Assembly (NCBI GenBank): GCA_030615855.1
Contig: JAUWYL010000001.1
Location: 186,001-250,000 of the forward strand
Reading direction: 5' to 3'
DNA length: 64,000 nucleotides
From: a bacterium
Lineage (GTDB): Bacteria; UBP18; UBA7526
Shown here: positions 39,808 through 48,393 of the stretch, one piece after another
How positions within the stretch are numbered: the stretch's first letter is position 1
Layout: each line of letters starts with the position of its first letter
Program-made: the position numbers and the translations under genes
Notes under the pieces: generated by a model
What the model saw: the letters and a program-made list of their open reading frames with translations, nothing else
The model's database searches: none
What the model was told of the DNA's origin: nothing

Positions 39808-40812
39808 ATGGTGAAGAAAGAGGAGAAGATTGAAAAGGCGAAGGAGAAGGCATTGGATTTGACCTTAGAGCAGATTGAGAAGAAGTATGGAAGGGGAGCC
39901 ATTATGCGCCTTTCCAAGGAGAGGCCGCTAGAGAAGATTGCGGCCATTCCTACAGGAGCTCTACCCCTTGATCTGGCCTTAGGGATCGGTGGCGTTCCTC
40001 GGGGAAGGGTGGTCGAGCTCTTCGGGGCAGAAGGAGGGGGAAAAACTACCCTCTCTCTCCATATCATCGCCGAGGCCCAGAAGATGGGAGGAGAGGCGGC
40101 ATTCATTGATGTGGAACATGCTATGGATCCTGCCTATGCCAGAGAGTTGGAAGTGGACTTAGATCATCTTTTAATCTCTCAGCCAGATTCCGGGGAGCAG
40201 GCTTTAGAGATCACTGAGGCTTTAGTTCGCAGTGGAGCAGTTGATGTCATTGTCATAGATTCTGTTGCTGCTCTAGTTCCCCGAGCAGAGATTGAGGGTG
40301 AGATGGGAGATGCCCAAGTCGGCCTACAGGCTAGGCTCATGTCCCAAGCACTGAGGAAATTAACTTCAGTGATTTCAAAATCCAACACCTGTGTGATATT
40401 CATCAATCAGATAAGGATGAAGATCGGGGTGATGTATGGTTCTCCCGAGACCACACCGGGGGGAAGGGCACTTAAGTTCTACTCCACAGTACGCATGGAT
40501 ATCAGAAGGATCGGCCCTATAAAAGAAGGCCCGAATATTATCGGTAATCGCACCGTAGTCAAGATCGCTAAGAACAAGGTCGCCCCTCCCTTTAGGAGAG
40601 CGGAATTTGACATCATCTATGGCAAGGGAATTTCAAAGGAAGGCTGCCTCATCGATCTTGGTTTAGAAAAGGGAATTATCAAGAGATCCGGGGTTTGGTT
40701 TTCCTATAAGAAAATTAAGGTCGGTCAGGGAAGAGAAGGGGTGAGGAGCTTCTTAAAGAAGAATCCCAAGATAGCCCAGGAGATCGAAAAAGAGATCAAA
40801 AAACTAATCTAA
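39808..40812 (+). CDS. recA: recombinase RecA
   Basis: RecA catalyses strand exchange and SOS induction. The 334 residues hold [22 protein letters not shown], the P-loop at 73-80, [31 protein letters not shown], and the L2 region [26 protein letters not shown]. The P-loop is GAEGGGKT instead of the usual GPESSGKT. The acidic C-terminal tail found in E. coli is absent. AAGGAGG precedes ATG 39808. The gene follows cinA-thpR and a TPR gene. Confidence 0.95.
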   Translation: MVKKEEKIEKAKEKALDLTLEQIEKKYGRGAIMRLSKERPLEKIAAIPTGALPLDLALGIGGVPRGRVVELFGAEGGGKTTLSLHIIAEAQKMGGEAAFIDVEHAMDPAYARELEVDLDHLLISQPDSGEQALEITEALVRSGAVDVIVIDSVAALVPRAEIEGEMGDAQVGLQARLMSQALRKLTSVISKSNTCVIFINQIRMKIGVMYGSPETTPGGRALKFYSTVRMDIRRIGPIKEGPNIIGNRTVVKIAKNKVAPPFRRAEFDIIYGKGISKEGCLIDLGLEKGIIKRSGVWFSYKKIKVGQGREGVRSFLKKNPKIAQEIEKEIKKLI

Positions 40813-40814
40813 TT

Positions 40815-41008
40815 AGAATTCTAAAATCCTAAGCACGAAATCTCCATCCTCCGCAGTAGCAGGCTACTGCTACGGAGGACGGGCGAAATCCGAAACAATT
40901 TCAAATGACCAAAATCCAAATGTTCTAAACAAGGACAAATAGTTTTGAATTTTAATATTTGAATTTAGAATTTGTTTAGAATTTAGAGATTAGTATTTCG
41001 AATTTTAA
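40815..41008. mobile_element. repeat element D2 (copy of D1 family)
   Basis: It begins AGAATTCTAAAATCCTAAGCAC and ends GATTAGTATTTCGAATTTTAA. Its interior contains AAATGACCAAAATCCAAATGTTC and a strong nested hairpin (GCAGTAG/CTACTGC inside TCCTCCG/CGGAGGA). It fills the recA-epimerase gap. Confidence 0.82.
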
Positions 41009-41030
41009 CAAGCATAACGTAGGAAGAAAA

Positions 41031-41972
41031 ATGCGACAGTCCAATTATTTAGTTACTGGCGGGGCGGGATTCATCGGCTCCCATATCGTGGAAGAATTAA
41101 TTAGGAGGGGGGAGAGGGTAAGGGTCCTGGACAACTTTTCTACCGGCAAGAGAGAAAATATTACCCCCTTTTCAAAAGATATTGAACTCATAGAAGGGGA
41201 TATCAGGAATCTGACGATAGTCAAAAAAGCCATGCAGGGAACAGACTTTTGTTTGCATCAGGCTGCCCTTCCCTCTGTTCCCAGATCTATTAAAGATCCT
41301 ATAACTACCAACGAGGTAAATGTTTTAGGCACCTTGAATATCTTGATGGCAGCGAAGGAAGCGGGAGTGAAGAAGATAGTCTATGCTTCTTCTTCCTCAG
41401 TATATGGAGATACTCCCAACCTACCCAAGAGAGAAGATACCGTAACTTCTCCCCTCTCTCCCTATGCCTTGAGTAAGTTAGCAGGCGAAGAATATTCTAA
41501 GCTCTTTACCTCTTTATATGGGCTGGAGACTGTAAGCCTTCGCTACTTCAATGTCTTCGGCCCCCGGCAGGACCCTACCTCTCAGTATGCTGCAGTCATC
41601 CCCAAGTTTATCTCTCTTATGCTGAAAGGGGAAAGGCCCACCATCTATGGGGATGGGAAGCAGTCCCGGGACTTTACCTATGTCTCCAATGTGGTAAATG
41701 CCAATCTATTGGCTACTACTTCCCAGACCAAAGAAGGGGTCTTCAACATCGCCTGCGGGAAAAAAATTACAGTGAATGAACTAGCGAAGAATTTAAATAG
41801 GATTATGAATACAGACATCAAACCCCTATATACTGGTCCTAGGCCGGGGGATGTCAGACATTCCCAGGCAGATATCTCCAGGGCAGAAGAAGCGCTTGGC
41901 TATAAGGTAGAGGTTGGTTTCGAAAAAGGACTAGAGAAGACAGTGGAATGGTTCCGCAAGCAATTGGAGTAA
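41031..41972 (+). CDS. NAD-dependent sugar-nucleotide epimerase (extended SDR)
   Basis: This 313-residue extended SDR has the NAD loop TGGAGFIGSHIVEELI, the catalytic Ser/Thr region YASSSSVYGDTPN, and YALSK (Tyr-x3-Lys). RYFNVFGPRQDP completes the UDP-glucose/GlcNAc 4-epimerase type pattern. It supplies an activated sugar for the following glycosyltransferases. Whether the substrate is UDP-Glc, UDP-GlcNAc or a uronic acid cannot be told. It is the first gene of the surface-glycan locus. Confidence 0.88.
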   Translation: MRQSNYLVTGGAGFIGSHIVEELIRRGERVRVLDNFSTGKRENITPFSKDIELIEGDIRNLTIVKKAMQGTDFCLHQAALPSVPRSIKDPITTNEVNVLGTLNILMAAKEAGVKKIVYASSSSVYGDTPNLPKREDTVTSPLSPYALSKLAGEEYSKLFTSLYGLETVSLRYFNVFGPRQDPTSQYAAVIPKFISLMLKGERPTIYGDGKQSRDFTYVSNVVNANLLATTSQTKEGVFNIACGKKITVNELAKNLNRIMNTDIKPLYTGPRPGDVRHSQADISRAEEALGYKVEVGFEKGLEKTVEWFRKQLE

Positions 41973-41974
41973 GT

Positions 41975-43078
41975 ATGCTCACTATTCTGCATACCGAATC
42001 GGCTAAGAGATGGGGTGGCCAGGAAAGGAGGACATTTGCTGAGGCAAGAGAATTTAAGAAGAGAGGCTATCGGGTAATCCTTGCCGTTCAACCGGAAAGT
42101 GCTTTGGGGAAGCATGCTAAAGAGATAGGGATTGAGGTAAGGGAGATAGGAATGGGAAATAGAGATATCGCGAAGGCCTTCTTTCGACTCCTTTCTCTAA
42201 TAAGGAGAGAAAGAGTAGATATCGTTAATACCCATTCCTCAAAGGATTCCTGGATAGCATCCTTTGCTGCGCGTCTGGCTCACCAACCAATCCTCCTTAG
42301 AACCCGTCATGTCACTATTCCTATATCAAACCACCCCTTGAATATTGTTTATAAAATGCCCCATAAGATTATCACGGTGAGTAATTATCTCCGAAACACA
42401 ATGATTCAAAAGAACAGAATAAAGCCAAAGAAGATCGTTTCTATTCCTACTGCTGTAGATCTGGCGAAATTCGATTTCAATATAAGCGGGAAGAGGGTAA
42501 GAGAAGAATTAGTAATCAATCCTGAGGTTCCTTTAGTGGGGATGATTGGAGTTATTCGCATGGAAAAAGGTCATCGATATTTTATAGAAGCAGCTCAGAG
42601 AATATTAAAAATAAAACCAGAAGCTAAATTTCTTATTATTGGTCCAGAACCAAAAGGAGAGACCGTTATTCAAAAGGTACGGGAGCTAAAGTTAGAGAAG
42701 AAAATTCTCGTGCTTGGTTTACGCTCTGATACCCCTCAAATTTTAGCTGCTCTAGATATTTTTGTTATGCCTTCTCTGAGAGAAGCTCTGGGTACTGCTC
42801 TCTTAGAGGCTTTGGCTATGAAAAAAGCAGTAGTTGCTACCTGGGTAGGTGGTATTCCGGAGGTAATTATTCATAACCAGACCGGTCTGTTAGTTCCTCC
42901 TGCAGATGGTAAAGCATTAGCCAGGGCAATCCTCGAATTATTAGAGAATAGAGAGAAGGCAAAGAGATTAGGGGAGAATGGTCGAAGACTGGTAGAGGAG
43001 AAGTTCAGCCAAAAGAGCATGATAGAGAAAATAGAGGACCTTTACCGAGAATTATTAAAGAGAAGAAGAGAGATTTGA
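41975..43078 (+). CDS. GT4 glycosyltransferase
   Basis: The 367-residue GT-B enzyme has the N-terminal domain (ILHTESAKRWGGQERRTFAEAREFKKRGYRV) and the GT4 C-terminal domain. That domain includes GVIRMEKGHRYFIEAAQRI and the E-x7-E motif (REALGTALLEALAMKKAVVATWVGGIPEVI). ATG 41975 follows TTGGAG and the epimerase stop by two bases; an upstream start would overlap the epimerase. A sugar-nucleotide donor is expected; the acceptor is unknown. Confidence 0.88.
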   Translation: MLTILHTESAKRWGGQERRTFAEAREFKKRGYRVILAVQPESALGKHAKEIGIEVREIGMGNRDIAKAFFRLLSLIRRERVDIVNTHSSKDSWIASFAARLAHQPILLRTRHVTIPISNHPLNIVYKMPHKIITVSNYLRNTMIQKNRIKPKKIVSIPTAVDLAKFDFNISGKRVREELVINPEVPLVGMIGVIRMEKGHRYFIEAAQRILKIKPEAKFLIIGPEPKGETVIQKVRELKLEKKILVLGLRSDTPQILAALDIFVMPSLREALGTALLEALAMKKAVVATWVGGIPEVIIHNQTGLLVPPADGKALARAILELLENREKAKRLGENGRRLVEEKFSQKSMIEKIEDLYRELLKRRREI

Positions 43079-44520
43079 AGAAATATCGTATCCTTTTTCT
43101 GGTCCTGCTCTTATCGCTTACCATATTTCGTCTCTTCTATATTAAAAGCTTTAACCTTTGTCCAGATGAGGCCTATTACTGGGATTGGTCAAGGAATCCC
43201 TCCCTCTCTTACTACACTCATCCCCCTATGGTGGCCTACATTATCCATATCTCTACTCTATTAGGAGGGGATAGCGAGTTTTGGATAAGGTTGGGGGCAG
43301 TGCCCCTCAGTTTAGGAGTGAGTATTCTGGTTTATCTTTTGACTCGAGATATCTTCAAAAGCGAAAGGATTGCCTTCTTCTCCGTTCTTCTTTTGAATAT
43401 TACCTTAGGATTTGCCATTGGGGCGCTTATCATTACTCCTGATGTTCCCCTGATCTTCTTCTGGATGCTTTCCCTCTACTTTCTCTATAAGGCAAGTGAA
43501 GGAGAGAATAGGGGCTGGTGGTATCCTTTAGGAGTAGCAGTTGGTCTAGGTCTTTTAAGTAAGTATACTATGGTTCTCTTCTTTCCCTGTGCGCTACTCT
43601 TTCTGCTATTATCTAGTGAGAACAGGAGATGGTTCAAGTGTAAGGAGCCCTATCTTGCTTTAGCCATTGCTCTTTTGATCTTTACTCCAGTAATCGTCTG
43701 GAATTACCAGCACAGCTGGGTCTCTTTTACCAAGCAGCTTGTTCATGGTCTGGGAAGAAAAGGTAATCCCTTTCTTAACCTGGGGATTTATTTTGGTTCC
43801 CAATTAGGGGTAGTCTCCCCCTTTCTCTTCTTGGGACTTCTCTATAGCATGGTGAAGGGCCTTCGCCTCGGGATTAAAGAGAGAAGAGACGACATTTTAC
43901 TCCTATTCTGCTTTTCTCTACCCATCTTCCTTTTCTTCCTTCTGACCAGTCTGCGTTCCAAGGTGGAGGCCAACTGGCCGGCCATGAGTTATCTCTCAGC
44001 AATGGTCCTCTTAAGTGGCTTTCTCTTTAAAATAGAGAAGAAGAGAAAGAGAATCTTTTTAGTCCTTTTGATCTTTGTCACTAGCCTCTCATTTACCATG
44101 TTGGCCTACTCCTTTCCCCTCCTCCCCCCTAAAATAAAGCCCATTAATCAGCTCTATGGTTGGAAAGAGTTGGGAAGAGAAGTGAGCAGGCTCAAGGAGA
44201 AGATGCCTGAAGATAGTTTCATCTTTGCTCCTCGACATCAGTTAGCGGCTGAGATCGCTTTCTATACAGATGAGAAATACCAGACCTACGAGATAGATTC
44301 CCAGTATGGAAAAGATTACTGGGGAAATATCGACTTTCTGAAAGGAAAAGACGCCCTCTTTGTGACCCATAGCGATTATGATAAACTACCCTTCGTTGCC
44401 TCTCATTTCACCTTGCTAAGGAAAGAAAAGGATATCTCCATCTTCCGCAAAGGAGAGAAGATAAAGGCCTTCTCCATCTATCGCTGTCATAACTACCTGG
44501 GGGGTCTATTCGATGACTAA
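43075..44520 (+). CDS. GT39/ArnT-like membrane glycosyltransferase
   Basis: The 481-residue protein has about 11 membrane helices. Its first periplasmic loop contains CPDEAYYWDWSRNPSLSYYTHPPMVAY, the DE motif of the PMT/ArnT superfamily. Such enzymes transfer sugars from polyprenyl phosphate donors on the outer face of the inner membrane. The DPM-like synthase two genes downstream could make that donor. The start is TTG 43075 overlapping the previous stop. Confidence 0.87.
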   Translation: MKKYRILFLVLLLSLTIFRLFYIKSFNLCPDEAYYWDWSRNPSLSYYTHPPMVAYIIHISTLLGGDSEFWIRLGAVPLSLGVSILVYLLTRDIFKSERIAFFSVLLLNITLGFAIGALIITPDVPLIFFWMLSLYFLYKASEGENRGWWYPLGVAVGLGLLSKYTMVLFFPCALLFLLLSSENRRWFKCKEPYLALAIALLIFTPVIVWNYQHSWVSFTKQLVHGLGRKGNPFLNLGIYFGSQLGVVSPFLFLGLLYSMVKGLRLGIKERRDDILLLFCFSLPIFLFFLLTSLRSKVEANWPAMSYLSAMVLLSGFLFKIEKKRKRIFLVLLIFVTSLSFTMLAYSFPLLPPKIKPINQLYGWKELGREVSRLKEKMPEDSFIFAPRHQLAAEIAFYTDEKYQTYEIDSQYGKDYWGNIDFLKGKDALFVTHSDYDKLPFVASHFTLLRKEKDISIFRKGEKIKAFSIYRCHNYLGGLFDD

Positions 44521-45631
44521 GGAATTTGTCAGATCGGACTGCCGCTACTTCCTTGGAGATCGTCCCTGTAGATATCATAAAAAAGAAGGAGTCAAATGCT
44601 CTGACTGTAGATATCATGATCCAATAAAGTTGAGAACCCTCATTATAAAGCTGGGGGCCATGGGTGATGTCTTAAGGACTACTCCTATCTTAGAGGCCTT
44701 AAAAGGAAAGTATAGAGGGAGTAAGATCACCTGGGTTGTGGATGAGGAGTCAAAAGAGTTACTTGAGAATAATCCCTATATCGATGGTATCCTTTCCTAT
44801 GGCCCGGAGGCCCTCTCGCACTTACTAGTTGAAGAATTCGATCTGGTCATCAATCTTGATTCCTTACCGAGGAGCGCCTGCCTTGCTTCCCTGGCTAAAG
44901 GGAAGAAGAAATTGGGGTTTGGACTCGATAAAAAAGAGTCTGTCTTTCCTTTCAATAAGGAGGCAGAGGAATGGTTCCGGATGGGGATAGATGACGATTT
45001 AAAGAGAAAGAATAAGAAGACCTATCAGGAAATCGTCTTTAAAATAGCAGGACTTAGATTTAAGAAAGAGAAATTAGTTGTCAATCTGAGAGAAAGAGAG
45101 ATAGATTTTGCTAATAAGTTTGCCAAGAAACATAATCTGGGTGGGAAGAAAATTATTGGATTGGCCACGGGTGCAGGAGGAAGGTGGGAACTGAAGAAAT
45201 GGACCATAGAAGGCTATTTAAGACTCATTAAGAAAATAGATAAAGAAATAAAGGATGCCAAGATACTATTATTTGGTGAAAGAGAAGAGATAGGGAGAAA
45301 TAGAGAGATTATGGAACGGTCAAAAGTTCCTCTCATTAATACCGGCCATGAGAATACCTTGAGAGGATTTTTGTCGCTTTTAAACCTTTGCGATTTGGTG
45401 GTAACTGGTGATACCCTGGCGATGCATGCTGCAGTTGCTTTGAGAAAAAAGGTAGTTGTTCTCTTTGGCCCTACATCCTCTGCCGAGGTTGAACTTTATA
45501 AAAGAGGGAAGAAAATTATACCCGATATGGACTGCCTCTCTTGCTATAAAGAAACCTGTGACAAGCATCCTAACTGCATGGAAAGCATCAGCCCCGATAT
45601 TGTATTTCAAGCAGTGAAAAAACTCCTATGA
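44513..45631 (+). CDS. GT9 heptosyltransferase-like protein with Cys-rich N-terminus
   Basis: The 372-residue GT9 enzyme shows TLIIKLGAMGDVLRTTPILEAL, the typical N-terminal motif, and a C-terminal LVVTGDTLAMHAAVAL...VVLFGPTSSAEVELY. An unusual N-terminal extension holds four Cys (DCRYFLGDRPCRYHKKEGVKCSDCRYH), and the C-terminus has four more in CLSCYKETCDKHPNC. These may bind a metal. It should transfer heptose or a related sugar to a lipid A-core-like acceptor. Confidence 0.87.
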   Translation: MTKEFVRSDCRYFLGDRPCRYHKKEGVKCSDCRYHDPIKLRTLIIKLGAMGDVLRTTPILEALKGKYRGSKITWVVDEESKELLENNPYIDGILSYGPEALSHLLVEEFDLVINLDSLPRSACLASLAKGKKKLGFGLDKKESVFPFNKEAEEWFRMGIDDDLKRKNKKTYQEIVFKIAGLRFKKEKLVVNLREREIDFANKFAKKHNLGGKKIIGLATGAGGRWELKKWTIEGYLRLIKKIDKEIKDAKILLFGEREEIGRNREIMERSKVPLINTGHENTLRGFLSLLNLCDLVVTGDTLAMHAAVALRKKVVVLFGPTSSAEVELYKRGKKIIPDMDCLSCYKETCDKHPNCMESISPDIVFQAVKKLL

Positions 45632-46329
45632 AGACTATGGTCATCATCCCCACCTATAATGAGAGGGAGAACATCGGCCCCTTGCTTGATGAAATTATGA
45701 ACCTTAAAGAAAATATCGAGGCTCTGGTGGTAGATGATAACTCTCCGGATGGCACTTGGAGAATAGTAGGAAATTATTCTAAGAAAAACCCTAGAGTTCA
45801 TCTCTTACGGAGAACCTCTGAGAGAGGACGGGGCCTGGCAGGAATAGCAGGATTTAAGTATGCTTTGGAGAATAAAGCAGATTATGTCATTGAGATGGAT
45901 GGTGATCTTTCCCACAATCCAAAGTATATCCCAGAGTTCTTGAAAAAGATTGAGGATTGCGATGTAGTCATCGGCTCTCGTCTTCTTCCCGGTGGAGGGG
46001 AGGTGGGAAGAGGGTTTTTAAGGCGTCTAATCACCAGGCTGGCTGCCATCTACGTTAGGATTTTATTAGGATTCAAGGTTACAGATCCTACCTCCGGCTA
46101 CCGTTGTTATCGGGGAGAAGTCCTAAGGGCTATAGATATTAAAAGCCTAAAGGCCAGGGATCCTTTCCTCCTCTCTGAGATGCTCCTCAGGTGCTATAAG
46201 AAAAGCTATAGAATTAAAGAAATCCCCATCCTCTTTCAAAATCGGAAATCCGGTGCTTCTAAGATCGGCTGGAAAATCTTGATAACCTATCTCTTCAAGG
46301 TCCTAAAGTTGAGAGTTAGAGGGAAGTGA
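45628..46329 (+). CDS. GT2 polyprenol-phosphate mannose synthase-like
   Basis: The 233-residue GT-A enzyme follows the dolichol-phosphate mannosyltransferase pattern: VIIPTYNERENIGPLL, VVDDNSPDGTW, VIEMDGDLSHNPKYIPEFL, VIGSRLLPGG and DPTSGYRCYRGE. It lacks C-terminal membrane helices, so it is the soluble DPM1 type. It likely makes polyprenyl-phosphate-hexose for the GT39 enzyme at 43075. It overlaps both neighbours by four bases. Confidence 0.9.
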   Translation: MKTMVIIPTYNERENIGPLLDEIMNLKENIEALVVDDNSPDGTWRIVGNYSKKNPRVHLLRRTSERGRGLAGIAGFKYALENKADYVIEMDGDLSHNPKYIPEFLKKIEDCDVVIGSRLLPGGGEVGRGFLRRLITRLAAIYVRILLGFKVTDPTSGYRCYRGEVLRAIDIKSLKARDPFLLSEMLLRCYKKSYRIKEIPILFQNRKSGASKIGWKILITYLFKVLKLRVRGK

Positions 46330-47501
46330 GTATCCCGATCTTAATGTATCATCATGTAAACCCCGTTAGAAGTCCTCGTTGCAAACGAGGCATCCGTCCC
46401 CTTCGGGGTCGGATTACTTCTAACGGGGTAAATGAACTCCCAGATAGTTTTACTATTTCTCCAGATGATTTCCAGAGTCAAATGGAGTACTTAGCAAAAA
46501 AAAATTACCAGACCCTCTTTCTGGATGAGTTAATTAATTCTTTAAAAGAGAGAAAAGAGAAGAGAAAGGTAGCCCTTACCTTTGATGATGGTTATCTTGA
46601 TAACTGGGTCTATGCCTACCCCATCCTGAAGAAGTATAATCTAAGAGCAACCGTCTTTGTCATTACCTCTCGCATTAAAGAGAAGCCTATCTCCTATCGC
46701 CCTAACTTAGAAAATCTCTGGAAGAGGAAAGTTAAGAAAGAAGGGCTTCCCAGGATTTCTAATCACTATCAGAGTAATCTAAGATGTGTCAGGAATCTTG
46801 AAGGTTCAGATGATCATATTACCTGGGAAGAAGCGAAGAAGATGTCTCGAAGCGGTCTGATAGATATCCAGTCCCACAGTTATTTACACAGCTACTGTTA
46901 TGTAAGTGATAAGATAGTCGATTATTATCGAGGACATAAGTGGCGCACGGGCTGGCTTACAGATGGAGATACAAGATTAGGCATCCCGATATATGAGGAT
47001 AAGCCAGCCCTTGCTGGGCAAAGATATTTTGATGATCAGGACTTAAGAAATAGACTGGCAGAATACGTTTCCCAAAGAGGGGAAGGAAAATTCTTTGAAA
47101 AGGAGGATTGGAAGAAGGAATTGGATGGGATAGTAGATGATTATCGGGTGCAAAATGAACTAAAAGATAATTATGAAACTTTAAAAGAGAGAGGGAAGCG
47201 AGTCAAAAGCGAGTTATTACTATCTAAAAATATTGTCGAAGAAAAACTAAATAAAGAATGTAACTTCATCGCCTGGCCAGGAGGGGCATACGATAGTTAT
47301 TTAGTTAAGTGGGCTAGGGAGTGTGGCTATCAAGGAGCAGTAACTACCCAGCCAGGAGCGAATACTTCTAATACCAACCCTATGTATCTCAAGAGGTTTG
47401 AGATTAAGAGAAGGGATCTTGGCTGGTTTAAGAAAAGGCTTTTCATTTACTCCCATAATTTCACGGCCCGATTTTACCCCAAGATAAAGGGGTTATTTTA
47501 A
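46326..47501 (+). CDS. polysaccharide deacetylase (NodB fold) with repeat-encoded insertion
   Basis: NodB motifs are PILMYHHV (start), ALTFDDGYLDNW (motif 1, Asp pair), DIQSHSYLHS (motif 2, HSxxH metal ligands) and FIAWPGGAYDSYL (motif 3). A 24-residue stretch right after MYHHV (NPVRSPRCKRGIRPL onward) is encoded by repeat element E4, read in frame. About 110 residues between motifs 2 and 3 (including WLTDGDTRLGIPIYED) form an extra segment not seen in small NodB enzymes. It probably N-deacetylates a surface glycan. The start is GTG 46326. Confidence 0.85.
   Translation: MSIPILMYHHVNPVRSPRCKRGIRPLRGRITSNGVNELPDSFTISPDDFQSQMEYLAKKNYQTLFLDELINSLKERKEKRKVALTFDDGYLDNWVYAYPILKKYNLRATVFVITSRIKEKPISYRPNLENLWKRKVKKEGLPRISNHYQSNLRCVRNLEGSDDHITWEEAKKMSRSGLIDIQSHSYLHSYCYVSDKIVDYYRGHKWRTGWLTDGDTRLGIPIYEDKPALAGQRYFDDQDLRNRLAEYVSQRGEGKFFEKEDWKKELDGIVDDYRVQNELKDNYETLKERGKRVKSELLLSKNIVEEKLNKECNFIAWPGGAYDSYLVKWARECGYQGAVTTQPGANTSNTNPMYLKRFEIKRRDLGWFKKRLFIYSHNFTARFYPKIKGLF
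46361..46428. mobile_element. inverted-repeat element E4 inside the deacetylase gene
   Basis: This 68-bp element has perfect arms CCCCGTTAGAAGT/ACTTCTAACGGGG. Two internal hairpins, CCTCGTT-GCA-AACGAGG and TCCG-T-CCCC-TTC-GGGG-T-CGGA, would give a cloverleaf-like fold. TAAA flanks both sides (46357-46360, 46429-46432). Element plus one flank is 72 bp, so the frame is kept. Confidence 0.85.
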
Positions 47502-47550
47502 AGCGTTACAATGTAGGATGAGAGAATTGTTTTTGAAAAGGTGAAAATAA

Positions 47551-48393
47551 ATGAGCCAGCCTGTCTATGTCAAATGTAATCTGTGCCACAGGGATGAGAC
47601 GCGTCCTTTAATAAAGGTTGATGGCTTCTCCTGGGTGAGCTGTCAGCATTGTGGTCTAATCTATCTTGATCCCCGCCCGAAGCCGGCGAAAGAATTGAAC
47701 CCTGCTATCGTGGAACCTGGTGCCGATTATTACATCAGAAAGGGATATTCTCGAGACAAGCAGAACTACTATAAAAAATATCTTAAGAAATTCGAAGGAT
47801 ATAGGAAGACTAATCGTTTACTGGAGATTGGTTGCGCTTCGGGAGGCTTTCTCTATGCTGCCCGGGATTGTGGTTGGCAGGTGAAAGGAATAGAATATTT
47901 TGAACCCACAGCGCGATATGGCCGGGATCATCATAATTTAGATATTATCACTGGCTCTTTGTTAGAAATAGAGCTGCCCAAAGAACATTTTGACTTAGTC
48001 ATTATGAACATGGTTATTGAGCATCTTGAGGATCCCGTAGGAACACTCTTCAAGATTAACCGGCTTCTGCGACCGAAAGGGGTGGTTTATATTCATACCC
48101 CAAACTATGACAGCCTCACTCTAAAGCTATTTCCAGCATATCCCAAATTTTTCCCCAAGGGCCACTTCTACTTCTTTACCGTAAGAACCCTTAAAAAAGC
48201 ATTAAAAAAGACTGGATTTCAGATAGTCTGGAAGAAGACCCGGGGGTTTGAATTTCCCAAGGAAAAGGGCGGGGTTCCTTTCTTAAAGCGACAGTCCTTG
48301 AGGTTGCTAACAGACCTGGTTTCTCCTGTGGTTAATATTCTGGGCAAAGGAGATCGGGTAAGGGTGCTTGCCGAGAAGGGGATAGTTTCTTGA
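47551..48393 (+). CDS. class I SAM methyltransferase with N-terminal zinc ribbon
   Basis: The 280-residue protein starts with two CxxC pairs (VKCNLCHRDE and VSCQHCGLIYLDPRP), a zinc-binding module common in methyltransferases of glycan loci. Residues about 90-200 form the Rossmann methyltransferase core (LLEIGCASGGFLYAARDCGWQVKGIEY, DLVIMNMVIEHLEDP). The acceptor is unknown, perhaps a sugar hydroxyl. It is separated by 49 bp from the deacetylase and overlaps the next gene. Confidence 0.85.
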   Translation: MSQPVYVKCNLCHRDETRPLIKVDGFSWVSCQHCGLIYLDPRPKPAKELNPAIVEPGADYYIRKGYSRDKQNYYKKYLKKFEGYRKTNRLLEIGCASGGFLYAARDCGWQVKGIEYFEPTARYGRDHHNLDIITGSLLEIELPKEHFDLVIMNMVIEHLEDPVGTLFKINRLLRPKGVVYIHTPNYDSLTLKLFPAYPKFFPKGHFYFFTVRTLKKALKKTGFQIVWKKTRGFEFPKEKGGVPFLKRQSLRLLTDLVSPVVNILGKGDRVRVLAEKGIVS

